Counted from the stretch's first letter, positions 7,709-15,263 are shown. The stretch is DNA of 40,211 nucleotides from Actinomycetes bacterium (GCA_025358125.1 JANYKS010000073.1:1-40211), one strand, 5' to 3'. Translations and numbers: made by a program. Notes: generated by a model not told the origin, from the letters alone.

Positions 7709-7858
7709 CCGGTTCCTGCACTCGATGACGACTCAACATTCTTTTGGCCGTGTGCCTGTTGTCAGACGTGTCGCGTCGAGTGTGGGACCGGCAGGAGTGC
7801 GTCTGTCTTGAAGGGAGCCTGTCTTACTCGACTCGGATCTGACGTAGCACTCCTGCCG
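7709..7858 (+). ncRNA. Candidate IS110 bridge RNA (two guide stem-loops)
   Basis: Stem 1 pairs CCGGTTCCTGCACTCGA (7709-7725) with TCGAGTGTGGGACCGG (7776-7791), with one bulged T and two G-U pairs, enclosing a ~50-base loop. Stem 2 pairs CGGCAGGAGTGC (7789-7800) perfectly with GCACTCCTGCCG (7847-7858), enclosing 46 bases. IS110 bridge RNAs are known to carry a target-binding loop followed by a donor-binding loop. The second loop here contains one segment complementary to the element's left end and one identical to its right end, as a donor loop should. I could not confirm target guides in loop 1. Transcript ends are not determined. Confidence 0.65.
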
Positions 7859-7905
7859 TTCCCGAACCCCACCGGAAACGACCAAGCAACCAGCAGGAGA
7901 CAACC

Positions 7906-8997
7906 ATGATGACATCACCCGTGGCGGGAATCGACCCGCACCAAGACACCTTCACTGTTGGCATCGTCGACCCCAACGGTGTCGAGATCACCCACGACAC
8001 CTATCCGAATAGTGCTGTTGGGTTCTTCGAAGCGATCGAGATGTTGAACACCCACCACGTTCACCTCGTCGGTGTCGAGGGTTCAGCGAGCTGGGGATCG
8101 CACGTCGCCATCGCGTTGGTGGCGGCCCGCTTTGATGCCCGCGAGGTGCCACCGCAACGCTCTGCGCAACAGCGTCGAGCGCGACGGTTGGCCAAGACCG
8201 ACACCGTTGACGCCTACTCGACCGCCCGCGCTGTGTTGGCTGAACCGTCGCTCGGCCCGGTCCAAGCGTTGCAGATCTATGACCCGCTGGTCGCCAAGAT
8301 CGAAGCCGTGCTCGAGCACCGTCGGATGCTGGTCGAGGTCCGCACGCTGGTGCTTCACTACGCCTTCGATCAGATCTCGAAACTGCCGACCGAGATCCGC
8401 GACCAGCTGACCACGACCGGCAAGATCGAAGGCCGGCTGCGACGCTTGGAACAGATCGACACCACCACCGTGTCGACAGCTGCTGGCCACTATCGGTTGT
8501 CGTGGCTGATCCCGTTGATCGACCAAGACCGCGCGGCGCGTCGTCAAGTCCGCCAACTCGAAGCCGAACTTGACCGGCTGCTCGACGAGCACGGCACATC
8601 ATTGCGTGACGAGCCAGGCATCGGCCCGATCGCCGCAGCAACCTTGCTCACCGAAGTTGGTGACCCGTTCCGGTTCGCTCGCGAGTCGAAGTTCGCTCGC
8701 TGGTCCGGCACCGGAGCTGTCGCGCTGTCATCAGGTGAAGGCAAAGGCGCGCCGGTCCGACATCGGCTTGACTTCGGTGGCAATCGGCGGATCAACAGCG
8801 TGCTCTACATCGCCAGCGTCGTTCAGCACCGCGACATCGACGACGCCCGCGTCTACATCGACCGCAAGATCAGCGAAGGTAAGACACGACGCGAAGCACG
8901 ACGCGCCCACAAACGCCACCTCGCCAACCGTGTCATCCGACGCATGTGGAAAGACGAGACATGCCGTCAACAACAGCGCCACAAGCGAGCCGCTTGA
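7906..8997 (+). CDS. IS110-family transposase (363 aa)
   Basis: An N-terminal RuvC-like DEDD domain (VAGIDPHQDTFTVGIVDPNG with the first Asp; VEGSASWGS; AKTDTVDAYSTA with the later acidic residues) is followed by a coiled linker (about 180-230). The C-terminal Transposase_20 domain follows: DEPGIGPIAAATLLTEVGDP, FARWSGTGAVALSSGEGKG with the conserved serine, and GNRRINSVLYIASV. Length is normal for the family. The start at 7906 (ATGATG) follows AGGAG at about 6 bases. IS110 enzymes recombine the circular element with its target under guidance of the RNA encoded in the left end. No frameshift or missing motif seen, so the element may be active. Confidence 0.93.
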   Translation: MMTSPVAGIDPHQDTFTVGIVDPNGVEITHDTYPNSAVGFFEAIEMLNTHHVHLVGVEGSASWGSHVAIALVAARFDAREVPPQRSAQQRRARRLAKTDTVDAYSTARAVLAEPSLGPVQALQIYDPLVAKIEAVLEHRRMLVEVRTLVLHYAFDQISKLPTEIRDQLTTTGKIEGRLRRLEQIDTTTVSTAAGHYRLSWLIPLIDQDRAARRQVRQLEAELDRLLDEHGTSLRDEPGIGPIAAATLLTEVGDPFRFARESKFARWSGTGAVALSSGEGKGAPVRHRLDFGGNRRINSVLYIASVVQHRDIDDARVYIDRKISEGKTRREARRAHKRHLANRVIRRMWKDETCRQQQRHKRAA

Positions 8998-9029
8998 CAA
9001 GGGAGCGTCGGACAGTCCCGGTGCGGGCT

Positions 9030-9288
9030 TTGCACGTCCTCGCCGCGGTGTCGAGTCCGTGGAGCGTCGGGTTCTGTTCGAGGCCCAGGCCGCGGGATGA
9101 GCTGGTCCGAGATCGGTGCCGTCTACGGCGTTTCCCGCCAAGCTGCCCACCGACGATTCGCGGACGAGACTCTCGTGCCACCGGACTTCTTCGATGCGCT
9201 CCTCCACGAGCTCGACGAACCGCCCGAGGTCGTCCCGGCACTGGCCCGTGCCGCCAAGCGCGCCCGATCCCACACCGCCACCCAGTAG
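9030..9288 (+). pseudogene. Frameshifted HTH protein remnant at the IS110 right flank
   Basis: The frame at 9097-9288 gives MSWSEIGAVYGVSRQAAHRR, a helix-turn-helix common in small actinobacterial regulators, then an acidic tail ending SHTATQ. The segment that normally precedes it (VESVERRVLFEAQAAG) lies immediately upstream in another frame; the two overlap at GGATGAG, as expected if one base was lost. The N-terminus is absent, presumably removed by the IS110 insertion. The stop is directly followed by a GTG that begins a GNAT-like frame. Confidence 0.55.
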
Positions 9289-9446
9289 GTGTTCCGAGTC
9301 GAACGGCTCACGCCCGATCACGACATCGACCAGTTCGCGTCCGGAAACGGCGATCTCGACGGCTGGCTGCGGGGAGCCGCGCTGCCGTCGACCGGGCCGG
9401 CACCCTCCTCGAGATGCACCTCCGTGGTGCCCCCGACCGGTCGTAG
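9289..9446 (+). pseudogene. GNAT acetyltransferase remnant
   Basis: GTG 9289 directly follows the HTH stop. The first ~30 codons read FRVERLTPDHDIDQFASGNG then DLDGWLR, like the N-terminus of toxin-type GNAT acetyltransferases, in which a short cysteine- or glycine-containing loop leads into 'LN.WL'. The frame then loses sense. Another frame ends AGTLLEMHLRGAPDRS with a stop at 9446 and could be the C-terminal end. The whole acetyl-CoA-binding core is missing. Confidence 0.4.
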
Positions 9447-9457
9447 TCTGAGGCGTC

Positions 9458-9778
9458 ATGTCCAGTCACGTCACCCGGCTCGTCATCGGCCAGATCACCC
9501 GGGTACCGGACTGGCACCCAGGCCACCACACCTTCGAGGCCTTCCCGATCCACGTCTGGCTCGTCCGGCATCCGACAGCGACGATCCTCGTCGACACCGG
9601 CGTCGGACTGCACAACGATCTGATCGACGACTGGTACGGGCCGAACACAATTCCTATCGGCGAGCTGCTGGCCCGCGAGGGCCTCGGGACGGCCGACATC
9701 GACATCGTCGTACTCACCCACCTCCACTTCGACCACTGCGGCCAAGCATCAGCCTTCCAGGCACCCGTCTATCAATGA
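9458..9778 (+). pseudogene. Metallo-beta-lactamase-fold hydrolase, truncated after the zinc motif
   Basis: The 106-residue frame begins like a lactonase-type MBL protein (FPIHVWLVRHPTATILVDTG) and reaches the zinc motif VVLTHLHFDHCGQASAF with HxHxDH intact. It then stops at QAPVYQ. Full-length family members are about 250-280 residues and need further His/Asp ligands that are missing. The loss begins exactly where copy 2 of the large repeat begins (9766). So the gene was cut by the event that placed the repeat here. Confidence 0.7.
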
Positions 9779-10406
9779 AAGGCCGTCAGGTCGGGTAGTT
9801 GATGATGCGGACATGACGGCCTACGCGGGGAACGGGATCGACGGCTGCTCGACACGAGCCGAGCGTCGGACAGGTGGACGAGTCGCGTGGGACATCGACG
9901 TCACTGACGCGACTGGCGACGCGATCGCGACCGGCTCACACGCGTGAGTCGTCGGGATCGGCCACGTGACCGGGCCACCAATCCACTGCTCGAACAGGGC
10001 GCGAGGAACACGGAGCAGGCGACCGAAACGGATCACCGGCATCCCGCTCGCCCCGCCGGTGGCCAGGTACTCGCGTGCCAGCTCGTAGGCCTTGCCACGG
10101 CTGAAGCGCAACACCGCGCCGGCCTCCTCCACCGTGAGGAAGTCCGGGGGCCGGTCATCGACAGGAACAACGAAATCTGCTCTCACAACAACACATGCCT
10201 CCCGAAACGCGATTTCGACGCTCACACCCACCACCGGGGTGGAACCCACCCCCACCGGGAGAAAACGTCACAACCTTTCCAAAGGAGTACTGAGCCCGAA
10301 ACGGCCAGGGCGCAGCACTTCGTCGGCGGTTGACCAGCAGCGCCATCACGCGGAATGGGCAGCCACGGCGCGGGCACGCTCGATTGCCGTCTGCGACATG
10401 GCGCAC
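9766..10406. repeat. Large direct repeat, copy 2 (partner at 372-1010)
   Basis: Diverged duplicate of 372-1010 carrying the second excisionase-like gene. The left edge falls inside the metallo-beta-lactamase-fold gene. At the right edge the segment corresponding to 1011-1183 of copy 1 is absent, after which homology continues for about 25 bases into the abiEii end. Confidence 0.85.
9821..10186 (-). CDS. Excisionase-like helix-turn-helix DNA-binding protein, copy 2
   Basis: A 121-residue paralogue of the protein at 427-789. It has the same GTG start (10186), the same GGGAGG-containing leader, an HTH at DFLTVEEAGAVLRFSRGKAY and a wing at PVIRFGRLLRVPRALFEQW. The reading frame is intact, with mostly conservative differences, suggesting both copies stayed under selection or the duplication is fairly recent. 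Here it is not followed by a relaxase but by the truncated hydrolase on the opposite strand. It lies downstream of the AbiE pair on the same strand. Confidence 0.75.
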   Translation of the reverse strand: MRADFVVPVDDRPPDFLTVEEAGAVLRFSRGKAYELAREYLATGGASGMPVIRFGRLLRVPRALFEQWIGGPVTWPIPTTHACEPVAIASPVASVTSMSHATRPPVRRSARVEQPSIPFPA

Positions 10407-10459
10407 GTCTGACAACCGGTATTGACATCAACGGCCAGCGAGCGAGTGCCTCCGCTGGT

Positions 10460-11353
10460 TCAGCGGCTCCAGGTTCGCTTGGCCGGATCCCACGTCCGGC
10501 CATCGACCTCGTCGACGAGTACCGGGTCAGCGAAGCGTTGGATCTCGGTGAGGAGGTCGGCGAAGTCGATCGGTAGCCGATCGGCGAGGCGCTGCTTGCG
10601 AACCCAGTTGGCCCAGCGACCCTGTGCGAACTCGGCATAGCCCGCGAGTGCGCCCGCAAGCGGCTCGAGTGTCACGTTGCGGTGTTCAGCGACCGTCATG
10701 ATGGATCGGCGTTGCCGGGTGCCATCGATCTCGTGGCGTCTGCTCAGCAAGTAGATGTCAGCGAAGTCGCGCCATCTCGTGTTGGCGACGCCGCGCTGGA
10801 CTGCGGTCACGATCTTCTCGGCATGGACCATCTCCAGCGGGTATCCGCGGAGCTCGATGGAGCCACCGAGAAGGAGCGGGATGTCGATGTGCGTCGGTGC
10901 CGGCCACACCGGATCTCCGACGTTGACATCGACGTGGAACCGGATGTTCGCTCTCGCGAGGTGGCCGGTCATGACGACGCGCACGCCGGAGTACTCGTCT
11001 CCGTCACGGATCACTTCGGCAATCGCGTCGGCGACGTCGTAGATCAATCCGTCGTCACGTTCTATGGAGCTGATCTCGCGGACGAGGCGAAGCACGGTTT
11101 CGGCGTCGTTCGCCAACGCCTGCGCCTGGAAGTCGATGTCGTTGGTCGGCCGCCGGGTGTCGTACGCAGCAAGCAGCACACCACCCTTCAACACCAAGTT
11201 GTCGATGTGCCCGGACACCGCGAGCCGACCAAGGAATCCCTCCAGCGCGTACAACGCGAGCAACTCGTCGGTGGGTCGCCCGTCGGCTCGCGCCTTCTTC
11301 TGCAGGTCCAGGTACGCCCGGCCTCCAGGCGTGTCACGCGACGGCACACTCAC
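10460..11353 (-). CDS. abiEii: AbiEii-type nucleotidyltransferase toxin (297 aa)
   Basis: Nucleotidyltransferase-fold toxin of the type IV AbiE system. LVLKGGVLLAAYDTRRPTND followed by IDF gives the GG...DxD catalytic signature (about residues 48-70). The helical C-terminal half includes PLEMVHAEKIVTAVQRG, with the conserved E-K, and the TRWRDFADIYLLSRR motif. The family transfers nucleotides to target RNA (tRNA modification is reported for relatives), halting growth and giving phage resistance. I start at GTG 11353, which overlaps the abiEi stop by four bases (GTGA); a longer frame to 11455 only reads through antitoxin DNA. Length is normal and motifs are intact, so it is probably functional. 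Confidence 0.9.
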   Translation of the reverse strand: MSVPSRDTPGGRAYLDLQKKARADGRPTDELLALYALEGFLGRLAVSGHIDNLVLKGGVLLAAYDTRRPTNDIDFQAQALANDAETVLRLVREISSIERDDGLIYDVADAIAEVIRDGDEYSGVRVVMTGHLARANIRFHVDVNVGDPVWPAPTHIDIPLLLGGSIELRGYPLEMVHAEKIVTAVQRGVANTRWRDFADIYLLSRRHEIDGTRQRRSIMTVAEHRNVTLEPLAGALAGYAEFAQGRWANWVRKQRLADRLPIDFADLLTEIQRFADPVLVDEVDGRTWDPAKRTWSR

Positions 11354-11934
11354 AACATCGCATCCAGGGCTCGCCGCAGCGGTGTGGCCGCTCGTGGAAA
11401 CTGCTGTGCCATTTTGAGCAACTTGCCCGGCTGAGCTCCACGGGCCTTCAGCCACCGGCGCAGCGCCTCATAGGCTTGTTCGTGTCCTTCGATGCCGCGC
11501 ATCCGGAAGGCATCGATGATGCACCGCTCCGGCGAATACAGGCCGATGCGAAGGTGGTCGCCGACAGCGATGGTGTCTCGACCGATCTCGAAGGTGTCTG
11601 GGTCAAAGAAGTGCCACTGGATCGTCGCGGGTGTCGCCGGTCGGCGGTGACCGCGAGGGATCGCGATGTCGATCCTCGACGGGATGACGTCGGAAAGGCC
11701 ATGACGTGCGAGGGCAGTCCCCAGGCACAGCGTCGATGACGGGATTCTCGTTGCAGCTGCGATGAGATCGAGGTTGCCGATATCGGCGTCGGCGCGGCGA
11801 TAGAGGCCTCGGTCGATCTGCTCGATCATCCCGCTGTCCCGGAGTTGGTAGAGACGGTGCCTGGTCAGTCCCGCAGCACGAGCCTGCGCGTACGAGAAGG
11901 TCTCGGCAAGCGTGGCGATGTCGGTATCGGTCAT
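11350..11934 (-). CDS. abiEi: AbiEi-type antitoxin / transcriptional autorepressor (194 aa)
   Basis: N-terminal winged HTH (FSYAQARAAGLTRHRLYQLR, IEQIDRGLYRR), then the AbiEi antitoxin domain (SSTLCLGTALARHGLSDVIP, IDIAIPRGHRRP, IGLYSPERCIIDAFRMR). ATG 11934 is chosen because AAGGAGG lies 6 bases upstream; the longer frame to 11997 crosses the promoter. Known AbiEi proteins bind inverted repeats in their own promoter and neutralise AbiEii. The C-terminal basic segment (RRWLKARGAQPGKLLKMAQQ) is the part duplicated as a remnant at 1957-2150. Confidence 0.88.
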   Translation of the reverse strand: MTDTDIATLAETFSYAQARAAGLTRHRLYQLRDSGMIEQIDRGLYRRADADIGNLDLIAAATRIPSSTLCLGTALARHGLSDVIPSRIDIAIPRGHRRPATPATIQWHFFDPDTFEIGRDTIAVGDHLRIGLYSPERCIIDAFRMRGIEGHEQAYEALRRWLKARGAQPGKLLKMAQQFPRAATPLRRALDAML

Positions 11935-11959
11935 GGCATGCCTCCTTCGGTCGATGGTG

Positions 11960-11997
11960 TGACAGAACAATCGTATACACACATTGATGTCTGTCAA
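11960..11997 (-). promoter_or_regulatory. Promoter and inverted-repeat operator of abiEi-abiEii
   Basis: On the minus strand there is TTGACA (11997-11992), a 16-base spacer and TACGAT (11975-11970), 36 bases upstream of abiEi. TGACAGA and TCTGTCA arms (11990-11996 and 11960-11966) flank the -10 region with 23 bases between them. This fits an AbiEi autoregulatory operator overlapping the promoter. Confidence 0.6.
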
Positions 11998-12203
11998 CGT
12001 TCATTCCGGTAACGAAATAGGCCGATCGCCTGGAATCCGTAGGAAATCCGCAGCGAACCCGCAGGTCGCAGCGAGACGTTCCACCCGCGAATTCCGCCGC
12101 GAAACTGTTCGACACAGGACGACATTGGCTGTACTGTCTGGATCATCACACCTGCCCTGAGCAGGCCAAACAACACCCGGCAGCACGGGCTGACACAGGC
12201 TGA

Positions 12204-12254
12204 AGCCGACTCTTAATCCGCAGGTTCTGGGTTCGAAACCCAGGGGGCGCACCA
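12204..12254 (+). other. 3' fragment of tRNA-Lys(CTT): attachment-site (att) core
   Basis: The bases give an anticodon loop CTCTTAA (anticodon CTT), a complete T-arm CTGGG-TTCGAAA-CCCAG (12227-12243) and an acceptor 3' strand ending GCGCACCA. There is no matching 5' acceptor strand or D-arm upstream, so this is not a functional tRNA gene. Three-prime tRNA halves of this kind are the classic att core of tyrosine integrases, and an integrase gene follows immediately. The 200 bases before it (12001-12203) hold no gene I recognise. Confidence 0.75.
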
Positions 12255-13315
12255 CAAATACCCAGCTTCGAAGCGCGAGGCGAAGGCAGCACTCTCCGAA
12301 CTGGAGACCGCCGTGGCCAATGGCCGGGTCTCGTTCGACGACCCAACATTCGACGACCCAACCCTCTCGGATCTGCTCGATCGCTGGCTGGAGAACATCA
12401 CCGGGCTCGGCCGATCGGCAACCACGCTGTATCACTACCGCCAGTACGTGGACCGGGAGATCGCCCCCGTGCTCGGCGGAATCCGCCTCTCGAAGCTCTC
12501 GACGCTCGAGATCGATGCTCTCTACACGAAGCTGCGCAAGCGAGGCCTCGCGCCGGCAACGATCCGCCAGATCCACGCCATCTTGCGCGCTTTGCTGAAC
12601 CAAGCCGAAAGGTGGGGACTCGTCCAGCGCAACGTGGCCAAGCTCGCATCCGCGCCAGCGCAACCCCAGCGCGAACAGCACCCGCCCTCGATCACCGACG
12701 TCCGAGCGCTGATGACTGCGGCGACAGCGCTCGACCCGCTCTTCGGCCTGTTCATCCGAGTGATGGTCGCGACCGGGGCCCGACGAGCAGAGGTGTGCGG
12801 TCTCCGTTGGTCCGACGTGAACTTCGAAGCCGGGACACTCGACGTGTCACGCAGCTACACCGTGCTTCCGGGCTTGCGCGGCGATTCGCCGACCAGGACG
12901 CGCTCGGCCAGGACGGTGATGCTCGATCCCGACACCAGTGGTCGTGCTCGACGTCGGATGGGCGTATGCCGAGAACGTGAGCGCGATGTGCGGGTTGTCG
13001 AGCGAGCAGCGGCGGTCCGGCTACATCTTCGCGATGGATCCAACCGGCCAGCGCGCGTGGCGTCCCGACTCGGCCAACGCGCGTTGGGCAAGAACACGGG
13101 TGGCCGCGGGCGTGAGCGCTTCGGTTCGACTCCACGACCTCCGCCACTTCCAAGCCACCCAGCTGCTCGACGCAGGCGTGCCCGTGCCGACCGTGGCCGC
13201 GAGGTTGGGTCACGCCGACGGCACGACCACGATGAAGATCTACGCGCACCGGACGCCGCGCGCCGATCAGCAGGCCGCCGACATCGTAGTAAAACTGCTC
13301 GGCGACGCCGGCTGA
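12253..13315 (+). pseudogene. Tyrosine recombinase/integrase, truncated at the tRNA fragment and frameshifted
   Basis: From the very end of the tRNA fragment the frame reads KYPASKREAKAALSELE, the middle of an N-terminal arm domain, so the first ~50-60 residues are missing. Then come a SAM-like core-binding domain (DLLDRWLENITGLGRSATTL) and the catalytic domain with Arg in GARRAEVCGLRW. At about 12,935 one surplus base shifts the frame (LDPDT, then VVLDVGWAYAENVSAMCGL). The rest, with HDLRHFQATQLLDAG, LGHAD and the Tyr in TTTMKIYAHR, continues to 13315. All catalytic residues are still encoded, but in two frames and without a start. It is an inactive relic of an integrated element. Confidence 0.8.
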
Positions 13316-13563
13316 CTCGACACACCGCACTCGGCGCGGAATCATCGAAGCCAACGACGAATGTGGGCGGGCGCCAGAGCTGGTTGCCCGGGTGACCAGT
13401 GGAGTCGTCACGCGAGCGTGGCAAGGTTGGTCGTGGCCGGCTCTGGGGGACCGTCGATGTAGAGCAGGCGTGCTCGACGTCGCGTGTGTTCGGTGAAACT
13501 GTCGATGAGGACCTGATGTGCCGGTCGCTGCCTGGTGTCAACGACCCAATTCGTGGCCCGGTC

Positions 13564-14457
13564 TCAGCCGAGCTCGTTGCGCCAGGAATGGCGCGGAGCA
13601 AACCCAACGAGGCGCTTTGCCTTGTCGTTGGCGTAGAACGTCTCATAGCGACCCATGTCGCGTCGACGTGGGACGCCAGCGTAGAACCGCTCGTACACCT
13701 CATCGCTGGGAATCCCGACCGAGGTGTCGTCGTTCGAGACGTTGAAGACCTCGTAGCCGAGGCCGTCGGTGCGCAGGCAGCAGTCGACCATATGGCCGAG
13801 GTCGCCGGCATCGATGTAGGCGAAGATGTTGCGACGCCGCAGACCCGGATCGGCGACGAACGCGGGGAACTTGGTCTCGTACTCGTGCGGCTCGATCACG
13901 TTGTTGATGCGTAACCCGTAGATGTCGATACCGCTACGTGCCTGAAACGACCGTGCCGTCGCCTCGTTGACAACCTTCGACATCGCATAGCTGTCGTGGG
14001 GAACCGTTGGGTGCTCCTCGTCGATCGGCACGTACGCGGGCCTGACCTCGCCCTCGGCAAAACAGATCCCGTACGTCGTCTCGGAGCTCGCAAAGATCAC
14101 CTTGGGAATCCCCACCTTCACGGCCGCGTCAATGACGTTGTACGTGCTGAGGGCGTTGATACGGAACGTCTCGTTGTCGGGGCGGACCAGGATCGCCGGG
14201 ATTGCCGCGAAATGCACCACGGCGTCATACCGAGGAACACCGGTGCCAGGCTCAAGCTCGTCAAAGCCGGCGTACGCCCAGAGAGCATTGAAGACCTGCC
14301 CGGCGTCGGTCAGATCGATGCGAAGATCCGCGACCCCCGGGTCACCGAGCGGCAAAATGTCGCCGTTGACGACCCGGTGCCCTTGTTCGACGAGATGCCG
14401 GACCGCGTGCCGACCCGCCTTTCCGCTGCCACCGGTGAAGAACACTCGCATCTCCAC
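13564..14457 (-). CDS. NAD-dependent epimerase/dehydratase, extended SDR (297 aa)
   Basis: Rossmann start MRVFFTGGSGKAGRHAVRHL with GGSGKAG binding NAD(P). VVHFAAIPA and the active-site YAMSK (Ser/Tyr/Lys with SSETTYG upstream) place it in the extended short-chain dehydrogenases acting on nucleotide sugars or related substrates. GTG 14457 and ATG 14451 are both possible; neither has a clear ribosome site. It stands alone between the integrase relic and the VapBC pair. The same frame stays open for 51 codons past the stop (to 13408) with weakly protein-like sequence; I treat that as chance. The remaining bases 13316-13407 hold nothing visible. Confidence 0.85.
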   Translation of the reverse strand: MEMRVFFTGGSGKAGRHAVRHLVEQGHRVVNGDILPLGDPGVADLRIDLTDAGQVFNALWAYAGFDELEPGTGVPRYDAVVHFAAIPAILVRPDNETFRINALSTYNVIDAAVKVGIPKVIFASSETTYGICFAEGEVRPAYVPIDEEHPTVPHDSYAMSKVVNEATARSFQARSGIDIYGLRINNVIEPHEYETKFPAFVADPGLRRRNIFAYIDAGDLGHMVDCCLRTDGLGYEVFNVSNDDTSVGIPSDEVYERFYAGVPRRRDMGRYETFYANDKAKRLVGFAPRHSWRNELG

Positions 14458-14699
14458 GATCGTACGGACCGATTTTCAAGATTGCGAGTTGTCCCCGGGG
14501 CAGCGCCTCCATCGCCGGCCAGCCACCGGCAAAAGCGCCTGATGGCGTGGATCGGCTTTCGGAGGTGGCGGTCATTCTGTACGTTCTGTATCTCTTCATC
14601 GAATGAGGGCAGTACCAGTCGAGGGATTTGCAAGACTGGTTATAGCGGTGTGGCCTTCGTGGCAAGGTCGTCCCAGAGCGAATCGAACAACGCCACCGC

Positions 14700-14849
14700 A
14701 TGGCAGTCGCTTTCGGTCGCTTCACGTGTCGGATGAACCGCACGTCGGACAACCCGGTGGTCTTCGTCGCCATGCGGCTCATGACGCACCTACACAAGGA
14801 GCAGGACGACGTCTGGCGGCTCGCCCACGAGTGCCTCGTCGCCGAGTAA
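14700..14849 (+). CDS. Short hypothetical frame (49 aa), probably a fragment
   Basis: The frame MAVAFGRFTCRMNRTSDNPV continues to KEQDDVWRLAHECLVAE and has ordinary amino-acid composition. There is no recognisable family and no ribosome site. It is the only protein-like stretch in the ~800 bases between the epimerase and VapBC genes (14458-15263); the rest shows no gene. Confidence 0.3.
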   Translation: MAVAFGRFTCRMNRTSDNPVVFVAMRLMTHLHKEQDDVWRLAHECLVAE

Positions 14850-15228
14850 GGAAAACCCACACCGAACTGCCTGATCCGCGCCCCTGCTTACAATCACGAA
14901 GCGAGCGGAATACGCGCTCGAGAACACGCCTCGCGTCGCGTCTGATTCGTGGCACATATCGAAGCGCATCCGTGTTGTCCTACGTCGGCCGACAACCGCG
15001 CTGCTCGCCGTGTCAACTAACGCTGGCACGAGCCGGGACAACGGCTGACCGCAGACGACCAGCGACCGAACGAATGAGCGGTGCCTCGCAGTCGCGGTGA
15101 TCGTGATGGACTTCGGTTGTACTGTCGACTGGCGTGATCGCATTGGACTGGTCGCGTTGATCACGTGTGACTGTCTCGGCTACGGCGAGTCGTGTCAGAT
15201 CGAAGGGCGCGGGGCGCTGCAGCCGTCC

Positions 15229-15243
15229 TCTGATATCATCAGA
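15229..15243 (+). promoter_or_regulatory. Palindromic operator upstream of vapBC
   Basis: TCTGAT-ATC-ATCAGA is a perfect 6-bp dyad with a 3-base centre, 20 bases upstream of the antitoxin ATG. VapB-type ribbon-helix-helix or AbrB-like antitoxins bind such palindromes to repress their own operon. Confidence 0.55.
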
Positions 15244-15263
15244 TAGCAGACGAGGAGGAACCG

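Larger units (their letters stand above)
7653..9006 (+). mobile_element. IS110-family insertion sequence with bridge-RNA-type left end
   Basis: The transposase gene at 7906-8997 is preceded by ~250 bases of non-coding DNA that fold into two successive stem-loops, and is followed almost at once by the inferred right end. The ends are inferred from guide matches. A loop of the RNA (7831-7839, ACTCGGATC) is the exact reverse complement of GATCCGAGT at 7657-7665. Another part of the same loop (7811-7818, AAGGGAGC) is identical to 8999-9006 just after the stop codon. As expected for IS110, there are no terminal inverted repeats. The element separates the dyad at 7590 from a broken HTH gene starting about 9030. 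Exact core dinucleotide and boundaries are uncertain by several bases. Confidence 0.7.

Noticed and set aside
11354..11455. Longer abiEii start at 11455
   Set aside because: The extension only translates abiEi DNA in another frame; the GTGA overlap at 11353 gives the normal protein length.
12001..12681. Long minus-strand frame containing FEPRTCGLRV
   Set aside because: That peptide is the antisense reading of the tRNA T-arm and variable region, a common false annotation at tRNA att sites; the rest is the shadow of the integrase. A short stretch at 12001-12085 (LAATCGFAADFL) slightly resembles the end of XRE/ImmA-type proteins but is too short to call.
13408..13563. In-frame continuation of the epimerase frame for 51 codons beyond its stop
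   Set aside because: The sequence (WVVDTRQRPAHQVLIDSFTE and so on) is somewhat protein-like but has only moderate third-position G/C bias and no family likeness; the epimerase already has normal length.
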